Shown: one piece after another, positions 1 through 5,780 of the stretch
Position numbering within the stretch: position 1 is the first letter of the stretch
Layout of the letters: the number at the start of each line of letters is the position of its first letter
Assembly (NCBI GenBank): GCA_039026975.1
Contig: JBCCLI010000296.1
Location: 1 to 8,301, forward strand
DNA: 8,301 nt
Reading direction: 5' to 3'
DNA from: JBCBKZ01 sp039026975
Lineage (GTDB): Bacteria; Bacteroidota; Bacteroidia; J057
Translations under genes and position numbers: made by a program
Notes under the pieces: model-generated
The model's database searches: none
Told to the model about the DNA's origin: nothing
What the model saw: only the letters and a program-made list of their open reading frames with translations

Positions 1-47
1 TAAAGATTCGTGAATTAGTGGCACAATTTCTACGAGGTAAATTCTAA
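1..47 (+). CDS. possible 3' end of a gene cut by the window start
   Basis: Reading from base 3, fourteen codons lead to a TAA at 45-47 and give the tail KIRELVAQFLRGKF. The tail looks like an amphipathic helix, and the stop is followed about 30 bases later by a hairpin that could end transcription in both directions, as expected for convergent genes. The other two + frames are closed within a few codons. The minus strand is also open here in one frame, so the call rests on little: the length is far too short to identify a family or prove coding. Confidence 0.35.
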   Translation, partial: KIRELVAQFLRGKF

Positions 48-75
48 AGGATAGATCATCATTCATCACAAAGAA

Positions 76-111
76 AAATGAGCCATCCCGAATCTAGGGG
101 ATGGCTCATTT
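76..111 (-). terminator. strong intrinsic terminator, probably bidirectional
   Basis: A perfect 14-bp inverted repeat (76-89 with 98-111) encloses an 8-base loop. On the minus strand the stem runs into a T-rich stretch (complement of 71-78), which makes it a classical terminator for the small exported gene that ends at 135. On the + strand the stem is followed by a weaker T-rich run (109-120), so it could also end a + strand gene entering from the left. Confidence 0.85.
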
Positions 112-134
112 AGTTGATTTTCGTGTATGCGAAT

Positions 135-584
135 CTATCTGGTAAAGATGAATCGGGTAATATAGATCCCATTTCCATCCGTTTCTCCTGCATCAGATTC
201 TACCCCACTTACCACATGAGCTAGTGTCCAGCCTTCCGCGGAAAGCTGATTTAACTTGGAAGTGATCAGGGCATCATTAGAGGCTATGTTCTGAAAGTTA
301 AGCCCTACCAGGGTATAAAGGTTGAGAATTTTGGATTCTGCAAAAGCATCTATTTTAGCATCTTTTCTTTTCACTGAGCCCATCCCACTGTTTTTTCCAT
401 TAGTACGCTCCGTAGTGTATTCATCTATGTTCAGTTCGGCTTTGTTTTCTATTAGGCGGGATCTACCCAGTCCTCCAGGGACAATAGATTCTACCATAGT
501 GATCACTTTGTACTCAGTTTGTGAATGCGCGCTTTCAAAGGCAAAGAAGGTGGCCATAAGTAGCCCAAATAATACTTTTTTCAT
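135..584 (-). CDS. small exported protein of unknown function, DUF4177-like C-terminal part
   Basis: The 149-residue product starts with a lysine pair and a hydrophobic segment (residues 4-16) and has a likely signal-peptidase I site near residue 21 (AHS|QTE). No cysteine sits there, so it is probably a soluble periplasmic or secreted protein rather than a lipoprotein. The mature part begins with the strand EYKVITMVESIV, then a glycine-rich PGGLGRSRLI (36-45), a polar middle with many charged residues, and a C-terminal segment LNQLSAEGWTLAHVVSGV (111-128) followed by YITRFIF. The pattern LN-x-L-x-x-EGW-x-L followed by a closing aromatic strand resembles small DUF4177-type domains; that likeness is from memory and not tested. 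The ATG at 582-584 is the only plausible start, giving an intact signal peptide; no Shine-Dalgarno is present. A poor -7 candidate (TACTTTTC on the minus strand, 640-647) lacks a -33 partner. The gene is a single unit, divergent from the two-component operon. I do not know its function. Confidence 0.85.
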   Translation of the reverse strand: MKKVLFGLLMATFFAFESAHSQTEYKVITMVESIVPGGLGRSRLIENKAELNIDEYTTERTNGKNSGMGSVKRKDAKIDAFAESKILNLYTLVGLNFQNIASNDALITSKLNQLSAEGWTLAHVVSGVESDAGETDGNGIYITRFIFTR

Positions 585-790
585 TTTAATGAATGGTTAA
601 AAAACTGGTTGATTCGGTATATTGATAGGAAGAAGATATGAAAAGTAACCTATTCACTCTGCTTTCCTATCCGCTATTTATATATCCTACTAGAAAAATC
701 CTCGAGCTAATGCATAAGAGGTAGAACCTTTCTTTTGCGCGTGCCGCATGGCTTATTAATAGTGCTTCTTTACCTCACCTGAAAACCGTT

Positions 791-808
791 CTTCAAATTC
801 TCTTCAAA
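791..808 (+). promoter_or_regulatory. predicted response-regulator operator: CTTCAAA-N4-CTTCAAA
   Basis: Two identical 7-mers, CTTCAAA at 791-797 and 802-808, lie in the same orientation exactly 11 bp apart, about one helical turn. OmpR/PhoB-family regulators bind as head-to-tail dimers to tandem half-sites with this spacing; the pho box has the same form. The second half-site ends 9 bp before the predicted -7 element at 818, where a -33 element would lie. A nearly identical pair (CTTCAGA twice, 11 bp apart) precedes the receptor gene at 2784-2801. I infer that the response regulator encoded just downstream binds here and regulates its own operon. Confidence 0.6.
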
Positions 809-817
809 AAATTCTAT

Positions 818-825
818 TTACTTTG
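818..825 (+). promoter_or_regulatory. candidate -7 element of the two-component operon
   Basis: TTACTTTG matches the Bacteroidota -7 consensus TAnnTTTG at all but its second base. It sits only five bases before the ATG, so transcription would start at or next to the start codon and the mRNA would be leaderless or nearly so. No convincing -33 TTTG is seen; the direct repeats at 791-808 occupy that region, consistent with a promoter dependent on an activator. Confidence 0.45.
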
Positions 826-830
826 TTCCT

Positions 831-1514
831 ATGAAAGTGCTGATTGTAGAGGATAATGAACCTTTACTAGAAAATATTAGCCATTTTCTTCGCAAAGAAG
901 GACACACTTGCTTTGAAGCCCAGAACGTACTGAAGGCTTCAGATACACTTATTTCTCAGCCTGTAGATATGGTCATCCTGGATATCATGCTACCGGATGG
1001 AGAAGGCTTTGAAGTCCTCACCTGCATACATGATCTGGACATTGATCCGGGTATTCTCATTGTTTCAGCTAGAAATGCTTTAGATGATAAGCTGAAAGGG
1101 CTAGATCAGGGGGCGGATGATTACCTAACTAAACCCTTCCATTTATCGGAATTACATGCTCGTATTCAAGCCATACAGAGAAGAAAAAATCCGCAGGGTA
1201 ATAAGGACATCATTTTTAATGAGTTACTGATCCAACCCGAAAATATGGAAGTATGTGTTCATGACAAACCGGTCAGTTTAACGCCCAAAGAATTTGAGCT
1301 ACTACTGTATTTCTGGATTAATAAAAACAGAGTATTGACTAAAGCCTCTATTGCAGAACATCTTTGGGGAGATCAACTGGACCTCTACAACTCCTTTGAT
1401 TTTGTGTATCAGCACATTAAAAATATTCGCAAAAAACTAACCAAGGCAGGTTCCAAGGACTATATCTCCACGGTGTATGGCTTTGGGTATAAATTTAATA
1501 CCAGACTGGAATGA
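831..1514 (+). CDS. OmpR-family two-component response regulator
   Basis: The 227-residue protein has the standard two-domain layout. Residues 1-115 form a receiver domain: the acidic pair E7-D8 for magnesium, the phospho-acceptor D51 in VILDIMLPDG, the switch residue S79 and the invariant K101 in LTKPF are all present, so it should accept phosphate. Residues about 125-225 form the OmpR/PhoB winged-helix DNA-binding domain, recognisable by SLTPKEFELLLYF, the recognition-helix region around FVYQHIKNIRKKL and the closing STVYGFGYKF hairpin. The ATG at 831 gives the canonical MKVLIVEDNE start. Its last four bases, ATGA, overlap the start of the kinase gene, so the two are translationally coupled. 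Its predicted DNA sites are the paired CTTCARA repeats at 791-808 and 2784-2801, pointing to autoregulation and control of the downstream receptor. The stimulus cannot be read from the sequence; resemblance to QseB, CusR or PhoP is only at family level. Confidence 0.95.
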   Translation: MKVLIVEDNEPLLENISHFLRKEGHTCFEAQNVLKASDTLISQPVDMVILDIMLPDGEGFEVLTCIHDLDIDPGILIVSARNALDDKLKGLDQGADDYLTKPFHLSELHARIQAIQRRKNPQGNKDIIFNELLIQPENMEVCVHDKPVSLTPKEFELLLYFWINKNRVLTKASIAEHLWGDQLDLYNSFDFVYQHIKNIRKKLTKAGSKDYISTVYGFGYKFNTRLE

Positions 1515-2770
1515 AGCTACTAGCTAAAACTACCCTTATGTATCTCGCCATTACCTTATTAGTATTTGGCATGGGAGGGGTAATGACTTATCAGCTGGTA
1601 ACAGAAAGAGTCCAGGGAGAAACTAAGCGATATTTGAGGACTGAATTGGACAGAATCTACCAGAACATCCAAGCTGGCGCACCCTATGAAAGTTTGGTCA
1701 ATGACAGGCTAGACATTCATATCATAGAAATAGCGGCAAACCAAATTGAGTCAAAGCCTTTGTTTTCAGATACCCTTGTATGGCATGACTGGCATAAGAG
1801 TATGCAAACTACTCCCAAGGTAAAAATCACCAAGGAGATTGATGGTACTTTCTACCGCATTTCTTTTTGGGATATCATCATAGAGTCTGAAGATATTTAT
1901 CAGAGTGTATTCCGATCCCTAAGTAGAACTTTTCTGATTTTGGTAGTCCTGGTGACCATAGCCAGCCTGATTTTCTCTCGTTGGATCTTCAAGCCCTTCC
2001 AGCGGACTCTCTCCCAAATTCAGGGATATAAAATTGGAGATCCGGTTCCCTTCGAGCGTACCTACACCAAGACAAAAGAATTTGCCCAGCTGAATAACTT
2101 CATAGGGCAGATGCTGCGGAAAATCAGAAGGGACTACCAAAACCTAAAAGAGTTTACAGAGAATGCTTCCCATGAAATCCAAACTCCCCTAGCAGTAGCT
2201 ACAGGTAAGATAGAGCTACTAATGGCGCATGAAAAATTTGAGCCAGAACAGGCAGAGCAGCTCTTTGATGCATATGACCAACTCCGGAAGCTTTCCAGAA
2301 TAGTAAAAGGGCTTACTGTGCTAGCCAAGATAGAGAATGGAGAATACGGAAAGGTAGAGCGGATTGACTTTGCTACCATCATATGGAAGGTCTTAGAAAA
2401 CTTAGATGACATCATTATTCTCCGTAAGATTCAGCAGGAAACATTTATAGAAGAAGGGGTTTTCATTCAAATGGATCCATATCTGGCTGAAATGCTAGTC
2501 CAAAATCTATTGGAGAATGCCATCAAGCATAATCATGAAGAGGGCGAGATATATATTCACCTGAGCACTTCTACCTTTGAAGTCCATAATACAGGAGCAG
2601 CCCCTGGCTTCCCCACTAAAGAGCTATTTGAACGGTTTAAAAAAGGGAAACACAATGGAACTTCCCTGGGACTGGGACTTGCCATTGTCAAAAAAATATG
2701 TGTGACCAGTCAGTTTGAGGTTACCTATGATTTTCATGAAGGGAAGCATTCTATCATCGTACATTTCTAA
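1511..2770 (+). CDS. membrane sensor histidine kinase, partner of the upstream regulator
   Basis: The 419-residue protein has a first membrane segment at about residues 8-29, a periplasmic sensor of about 100 residues, a second membrane segment at about 137-158, a linker, then the kinase core. The H-box reads ENASHEIQTPL with the phospho-accepting H221 and the E-I-Q-T motif used for phosphatase activity. The ATP-binding domain has the N-box NLLENAIKHNH (N332, N336), an F-box ELFERF and the G2 loop GLGLA (387-391). The G1 position reads VHNTG instead of the textbook DxGxG, a variant I have seen in Bacteroidota kinases, so I do not take it as inactivating. The sensor has no recognisable ligand-binding family; it contains VWHDWH around residues 90-95 and ends in IIESEDI just before the second membrane segment. 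The start overlaps the regulator's stop by ATGA, so both are one operon. The receptor gene follows 104 bases later behind its own predicted promoter. Confidence 0.95.
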   Translation: MKLLAKTTLMYLAITLLVFGMGGVMTYQLVTERVQGETKRYLRTELDRIYQNIQAGAPYESLVNDRLDIHIIEIAANQIESKPLFSDTLVWHDWHKSMQTTPKVKITKEIDGTFYRISFWDIIIESEDIYQSVFRSLSRTFLILVVLVTIASLIFSRWIFKPFQRTLSQIQGYKIGDPVPFERTYTKTKEFAQLNNFIGQMLRKIRRDYQNLKEFTENASHEIQTPLAVATGKIELLMAHEKFEPEQAEQLFDAYDQLRKLSRIVKGLTVLAKIENGEYGKVERIDFATIIWKVLENLDDIIILRKIQQETFIEEGVFIQMDPYLAEMLVQNLLENAIKHNHEEGEIYIHLSTSTFEVHNTGAAPGFPTKELFERFKKGKHNGTSLGLGLAIVKKICVTSQFEVTYDFHEGKHSIIVHF

Positions 2771-2783
2771 GGGAAACCTTACC

Positions 2784-2801
2784 CTTCAGAATTCCTTCAG
2801 A
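2784..2801 (+). promoter_or_regulatory. predicted response-regulator operator: CTTCAGA-N4-CTTCAGA
   Basis: CTTCAGA occurs at 2784-2790 and again at 2795-2801, in the same orientation and exactly 11 bp apart. It differs from the pair upstream of the regulator gene by one base in each half-site (CTTCARA overall), and TTCTA follows within a few bases in both places. The pair lies 14 bases after the kinase stop and about 45-65 bases upstream of the predicted transcription start of the receptor gene, a usual position for an activator. I infer binding by the neighbouring OmpR-type regulator. Confidence 0.6.
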
Positions 2802-2812
2802 TTTTCTACCAA

Positions 2813-2840
2813 TTTGGATCAAACTCTTCTCCTACTTTTG
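2813..2840 (+). promoter_or_regulatory. Bacteroidota-type promoter of the TonB-dependent receptor gene
   Basis: TACTTTTG at 2833-2840 is a full match to the -7 consensus TAnnTTTG. TTTG at 2813-2816 can serve as -33, with a 16-bp spacer that is slightly shorter than usual. Transcription would start near 2847 and leave an A-rich leader of about 28 bases before the ATG at 2875, with no Shine-Dalgarno. The nonamer TTTGGATCA occurs at 2813-2821 and again at 2837-2845, so both promoter elements sit inside a direct repeat. Confidence 0.65.
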
Positions 2841-2874
2841 GATCATTAAGATACCAAACTACAAACTGATACGT

Positions 2875-5370
2875 ATGAATCGCGCACTAGGTGTTCTGTT
2901 GGGACTCTGTATGATATGCCTTTCCACTGCAAGCTATGCCCAAGGTCAGGGAAGAGACGCTAATAGAAGGTCAGCTACTTATAAAATAGTTGGGCAGATA
3001 AAAAATGAGGATGGAAAGGTGTTAGAGTATGCTACCATTTCTCTACTAACAGCACAGGACTCTAGTCTGAAAGGGGGAATAGTTACAGACGCTAACGGTC
3101 GCTTTGAATTAGAAGTACCTAAAGGCTCCTACCTACTAAAAGTAAACTACATAGGATTTGAAGAAAAGTATGTTTCTTCTATCCAACTATCAGACGAAAA
3201 GCCATTTATAAAAGTCCCCTCCATTACGCTTTTACCTGCCTCTACTACCCTGGATGAAGTAGAAATCACCACTGAAAAGTCTCGCGTCCAGTTTGCTTTA
3301 GATAAGAGAGTGTTTAATGTAGGGAAAGACCTTAACACCATAGGAGGTACAGCCTCTGATTTACTAGATAATATTCCCTCTGTAACAGTGGATATAGAAG
3401 GAGAAGTAAGCCTTAGAGGAAGTAATTCTGTGAGAATTCTCATAAATGGAAGGCCCTCTCTCATGACTAGCGCTGACGCTCTCCAACAAATACCTGCAGA
3501 CCAGATAGACCGTGTAGAAATAGTAACTAATCCCTCAGCCAGATATGAAGCGGAAGGGAATGCAGGTGTCATTAACATTATCCTGAAAAAAGATAAAAGA
3601 AAAGGATGGAATGGTAATATAAATGCCTCTGCGGGCTACCCTGAACAGCATAACCTCTCTACTAACATCAACTACAGACTTAATAAACTAAATCTATTTG
3701 CGGGGGGAGGATTCAGATATAGAGATACCCCAAGGCCTTCTTATGAAAGAAGACAAGATTTTGATGATGCAGGCGAATTAGAAAGAATTTTTGAGACGGA
3801 TGAGGACAGAAGTAGAGGAGGGTTATCCTATAACGTAAGACTAGGGCTGGATTATCAGATTAATAAATATAATACGCTTACGGGTTCTTTAAACTACAGA
3901 CTAGGAGATGACTTTAATGACTCTGACATCATTTATACTCAGTTTAACAGACTGGGGGCCCTGGATTCATTAGGTGCTAGGAATTCTTTTGAAGAAGAAG
4001 ATGAGGAAGACCTGGATTACAATCTTACCTGGGAGAAAACCTTCGCGCAGAAAGACAGGAAATGGACTACTTCTCTCATCTTTTCTAGTGGCTGGGAGAG
4101 GGAAGCTATGGAAGCAGAAAACCAGGAGCTAGACATAATCAACAGGAACCCGGTAGAAGCACCAAATGATCTTCAAGACATCCTTAATCAGGAAAACCAG
4201 GAGGTCTGGACCTTCCAGTCAGATTATGAGCACCCTTTCAATAAAACCAAGAAATTTGAAGCAGGCGTAAGAACGGGTATTAGGAGAATAGGCACGGAGT
4301 ATAAAGTAGAGGATTTTAATCCTGAAACCCAGTTGTGGGTCAGGGATCCAAGACTTAGTAACCAATTCAGATACGATGAGAATATTTATGCTGCCTATGC
4401 TAGTTATGGGGATAAAGTTAATAAGCTCAGCTATCAAGTAGGCTTGAGATTAGAGCACACGGATGTACTCACAGAGCTAAAGGAAACGGGAGAACGAAAT
4501 GAGCAAGTATACACCAATCTCTTCCCAAGCTTATTTCTAAACTACGAGCTTCCGGGAGAAAATTCTTTACAGGTGAGCTACAGCAGAAGGGTGAGAAGAC
4601 CTCGTTTCTGGGATTTAAATCCATTCCTTTCCTTCTCTAATCCACTAAGTCAGCGGACAGGAAACCCTAACCTTCAACCTGAATTCACTGACTCATATGA
4701 AATTAACTACATCAAATACTTCAATAAGCTCTCCCTGAACATGAGCTTATATGCAAGAGACACCAGAGATCTGATCCAGCGTATAGCCAGAAGAGAGTCC
4801 ACTACAGATCTGGCAGGAAACACCCAAGAAATCATTATCAGAACTACTGAAAACCTGGGTACGCGTCAGGACTATGGCCTGGAAGTGGGGGTCAACCTGG
4901 AAATAGGAGACTGGTTAGATCTGAACTCTAACTCTAATTTCTACCAGGGAGTAGTTAATGGAAATGCGCAAGGGTTTGAAGAGATAACCCGCTTCTTTAG
5001 CTGGACTACTCGCATGAACGCCCAAATCAAAATAGACGCTAAGACAGATGCTCAGCTTACCCTTAATTATAGAGGCCCAGAAAAGAACCCTCAAGGAAGA
5101 AACTTAGACTTCTTCTACACAGACCTGGGTATAAGCAGAGATATTCTCAAGGGTAAAGCTACCGTTAACCTCAGGGTGCGAGATGTGTTCAACTCAGCTA
5201 CCTGGCAGTATGAAGCCTTTGGAGATAATTTCTTTATGTACCGCGAAGGAAGATGGCGTGTCATTCAGCAGGTATTTGTAGGGTTTAACTACCGGATTAA
5301 CCAGAAGAAAAGGCGAGGAAGAAGAGGAGGAAGAGAAGGATATTCAGGCTATGGGGGTGAGGATAAATAG
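2875..5370 (+). CDS. TonB-dependent outer-membrane receptor, beta-barrel family protein with carboxypeptidase-regulatory-like domain
   Basis: The 831-residue protein begins with a signal peptide cleaved near residue 22 (SYA|QGQ). Residues about 36-122 form a carboxypeptidase-regulatory-like beta-sandwich (VGQIKNEDGKVLEYATISL ... GRFELEVPKGSYLLKVNYIGFEE). A TonB plug follows at about 140-240, with DLLDNIPSVTVDIEGEVSLR, ILINGRPS, the helix DQIDRVEIVTNPSARYEAEG and NAGVINIILKK. The rest, about 245-810, is a run of alternating strands and polar loops typical of the OMP_b-brl_3 type of barrel. One loop is strongly acidic (FEEEDEEDLDYN). The barrel ends in VFVGFNYRIN and is followed by a basic arginine/glycine-rich tail, KKRRGRRGG and a YSGYGGEDK end. 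Known members are TonB/ExbBD-energised outer-membrane transporters or receptors, but ligands for this branch are mostly unknown and no SusD partner is present, so a glycan-uptake SusCD system is unlikely. Its placement behind a two-component operon with a shared operator suggests control by that system. Length and termini look complete. Confidence 0.92.
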   Translation: MNRALGVLLGLCMICLSTASYAQGQGRDANRRSATYKIVGQIKNEDGKVLEYATISLLTAQDSSLKGGIVTDANGRFELEVPKGSYLLKVNYIGFEEKYVSSIQLSDEKPFIKVPSITLLPASTTLDEVEITTEKSRVQFALDKRVFNVGKDLNTIGGTASDLLDNIPSVTVDIEGEVSLRGSNSVRILINGRPSLMTSADALQQIPADQIDRVEIVTNPSARYEAEGNAGVINIILKKDKRKGWNGNINASAGYPEQHNLSTNINYRLNKLNLFAGGGFRYRDTPRPSYERRQDFDDAGELERIFETDEDRSRGGLSYNVRLGLDYQINKYNTLTGSLNYRLGDDFNDSDIIYTQFNRLGALDSLGARNSFEEEDEEDLDYNLTWEKTFAQKDRKWTTSLIFSSGWEREAMEAENQELDIINRNPVEAPNDLQDILNQENQEVWTFQSDYEHPFNKTKKFEAGVRTGIRRIGTEYKVEDFNPETQLWVRDPRLSNQFRYDENIYAAYASYGDKVNKLSYQVGLRLEHTDVLTELKETGERNEQVYTNLFPSLFLNYELPGENSLQVSYSRRVRRPRFWDLNPFLSFSNPLSQRTGNPNLQPEFTDSYEINYIKYFNKLSLNMSLYARDTRDLIQRIARRESTTDLAGNTQEIIIRTTENLGTRQDYGLEVGVNLEIGDWLDLNSNSNFYQGVVNGNAQGFEEITRFFSWTTRMNAQIKIDAKTDAQLTLNYRGPEKNPQGRNLDFFYTDLGISRDILKGKATVNLRVRDVFNSATWQYEAFGDNFFMYREGRWRVIQQVFVGFNYRINQKKRRGRRGGREGYSGYGGEDK

Positions 5371-5393
5371 ATAATCATTTTCTTTCTGTATAC

Positions 5394-5426
5394 AAGGGCC
5401 TTCCTACATTTGGGGGCCCTTTCTTA
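5394..5426 (+). terminator. intrinsic terminator of the receptor gene
   Basis: AAGGGCC at 5394-5400 pairs with GGCCCTT at 5415-5421 across a 14-base loop, and the stem runs into TTTCTTA. The hairpin begins 23 bases after the receptor stop codon. The GC-rich stem is good, the T-run is broken by a C, and the loop is long, so efficiency is uncertain. Confidence 0.65.
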
Positions 5427-5504
5427 GGGGTACATACTCCTTAGTTTGATATAAACCCTAATATTCGAATCATTGATAGAAGTATTATCCTCTTCGTCAG
5501 ACTA

Positions 5505-5518
5505 TTTGGAATTCCAAA
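5505..5518. repeat. perfect 14-bp palindrome in the non-coding gap
   Basis: TTTGGAATTCCAAA reads the same on both strands. It has no spacer and no T-run, so it is more likely a binding site for a symmetric protein dimer than a terminator. It lies 11 bp before the DnaA-box-like array and far from any start codon. No partner copy is seen elsewhere in the window. Confidence 0.5.
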
Positions 5519-5529
5519 ACAAGTTTCAT

Positions 5530-5572
5530 TTATCCACATAATTCCCACATGTTATCCATATATTTATCCACA
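5530..5572 (+). repeat. array of DnaA-box-like sequences in the same orientation
   Basis: TTATCCACA, the classical DnaA box, occurs twice without mismatch (5530-5538 and 5564-5572). A one-mismatch copy, TTATCCATA, lies at 5552-5560, and a degenerate copy with a preserved CCACAT end at 5541-5549. Start-to-start distances are 11, 11 and 12 bp, so all four face the same side of the helix. A weaker TTATCC match is at 5485-5490. No dnaA, dnaN or other replication gene is in the window, but in Bacteroidota the origin is often not beside dnaA. The array could be part of a chromosome origin, a DnaA-titrating site, or the site of another protein. The box identity is clear; the role is inference. Confidence 0.55.
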
Positions 5573-5612
5573 TTTACTTTTTCTTTAGCCTAACTAAGGC
5601 CGAAATATCCAT

Positions 5613-5632
5613 AGGAAAGGAGGTTTCCTTTT
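5613..5632 (+). repeat. hairpin presenting a perfect Shine-Dalgarno sequence
   Basis: AGGAAA at 5613-5618 pairs with TTTCCT at 5624-5629 around the five-base loop GGAGG and is followed by TTT. The loop and its flanks form AAAGGAGGT, a full complement of the usual 16S rRNA 3' end, although genes of this phylum rarely use one and no start codon follows within 25 bases. The shape also fits a weak terminator. It abuts the -33 element of the next promoter, so it may be part of that promoter's control instead. Confidence 0.35.
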
Positions 5633-5660
5633 GGGATTATATTAACTTAGGCCATGTTTG
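5630..5660 (+). promoter_or_regulatory. candidate promoter for the structured RNA element
   Basis: TTTG at 5630-5633 and CATGTTTG at 5653-5660 fit the -33 TTTG and -7 TAnnTTTG elements with a 19-bp spacer, which is the usual distance; only the first -7 base differs. Transcription would start near 5667, right at the 5' edge of the foldable element and about 157 bases before the ATG of the YD-like gene. It could therefore drive a free-standing RNA, the downstream gene with a long leader, or both. Confidence 0.5.
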
Positions 5661-5666
5661 AGATAA

Positions 5667-5780
5667 AAGATTCTCACAGGGAAATACTGATTGGGGGGGT
5701 ACTAACAAGCTAATTTCTTGAAGGCTATCGGGCTGTTTACACGGTCCATAATCCTCAATGCAGTATGTGTGATGAGAATT
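5667..5780 (+). ncRNA. candidate structured RNA, long irregular hairpin (6S-like shape possible)
   Basis: The segment folds on paper into one long interrupted stem. From outside inward the pairs are 5670-5676 with 5773-5779 (7 bp), 5684-5689 with 5761-5766 (6 bp), 5690-5697 with 5752-5759 (8 bp with two G-U pairs, separated from the previous helix by one bulged G), then 5699-5701 with 5738-5740, 5704-5707 with 5734-5737, and 5709-5710 with 5732-5733. An 11-base bulge (5741-5751) lies on the 3' side, and the tip is a 21-base loop. A well-spaced promoter ends just upstream. An extended hairpin of about 110 nucleotides with internal bubbles resembles 6S RNA in outline, but I recognise no conserved primary sequence. 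It could equally be a leader controlling the downstream YD-like gene. No T-run terminator follows, which speaks against a clean free-standing RNA. Confidence 0.4.

Noticed and set aside
322..600. Open frame on the + strand opposite the small exported gene
   Set aside because: It lies antisense to a gene with a clear signal peptide and terminator; its product has no recognisable motif and is rich in serine and phenylalanine as expected from a complementary frame.
638..724. 28-codon open frame between the exported gene and the regulator
   Set aside because: No promoter, no conserved motif; length is compatible with chance.
1919..2415. Two minus-strand open frames inside the histidine kinase gene
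   Set aside because: They are opposite conserved kinase motifs, show no domain and have no promoter.
2769..2786. AAGGG/CCCTT hairpin after the kinase gene as a terminator
   Set aside because: Only five base pairs, no T-run, and it overlaps the predicted operator half-site.
3147..3578. Minus-strand open frame of 143 residues inside the receptor gene
   Set aside because: It is opposite the conserved TonB plug; shadow frame.
4219..4437. Minus-strand open frame inside the receptor barrel
   Set aside because: Shadow of the barrel strands, with no own signals.
5654..5713. Small open frame MFEIKDSHREILIGGVLTS, with an open continuation to 5782 after one TAA
   Set aside because: It looks peptide-like and could be a decayed gene, but it starts inside the predicted -7 element and the region is better explained by the nested inverted repeats; no family recognised.
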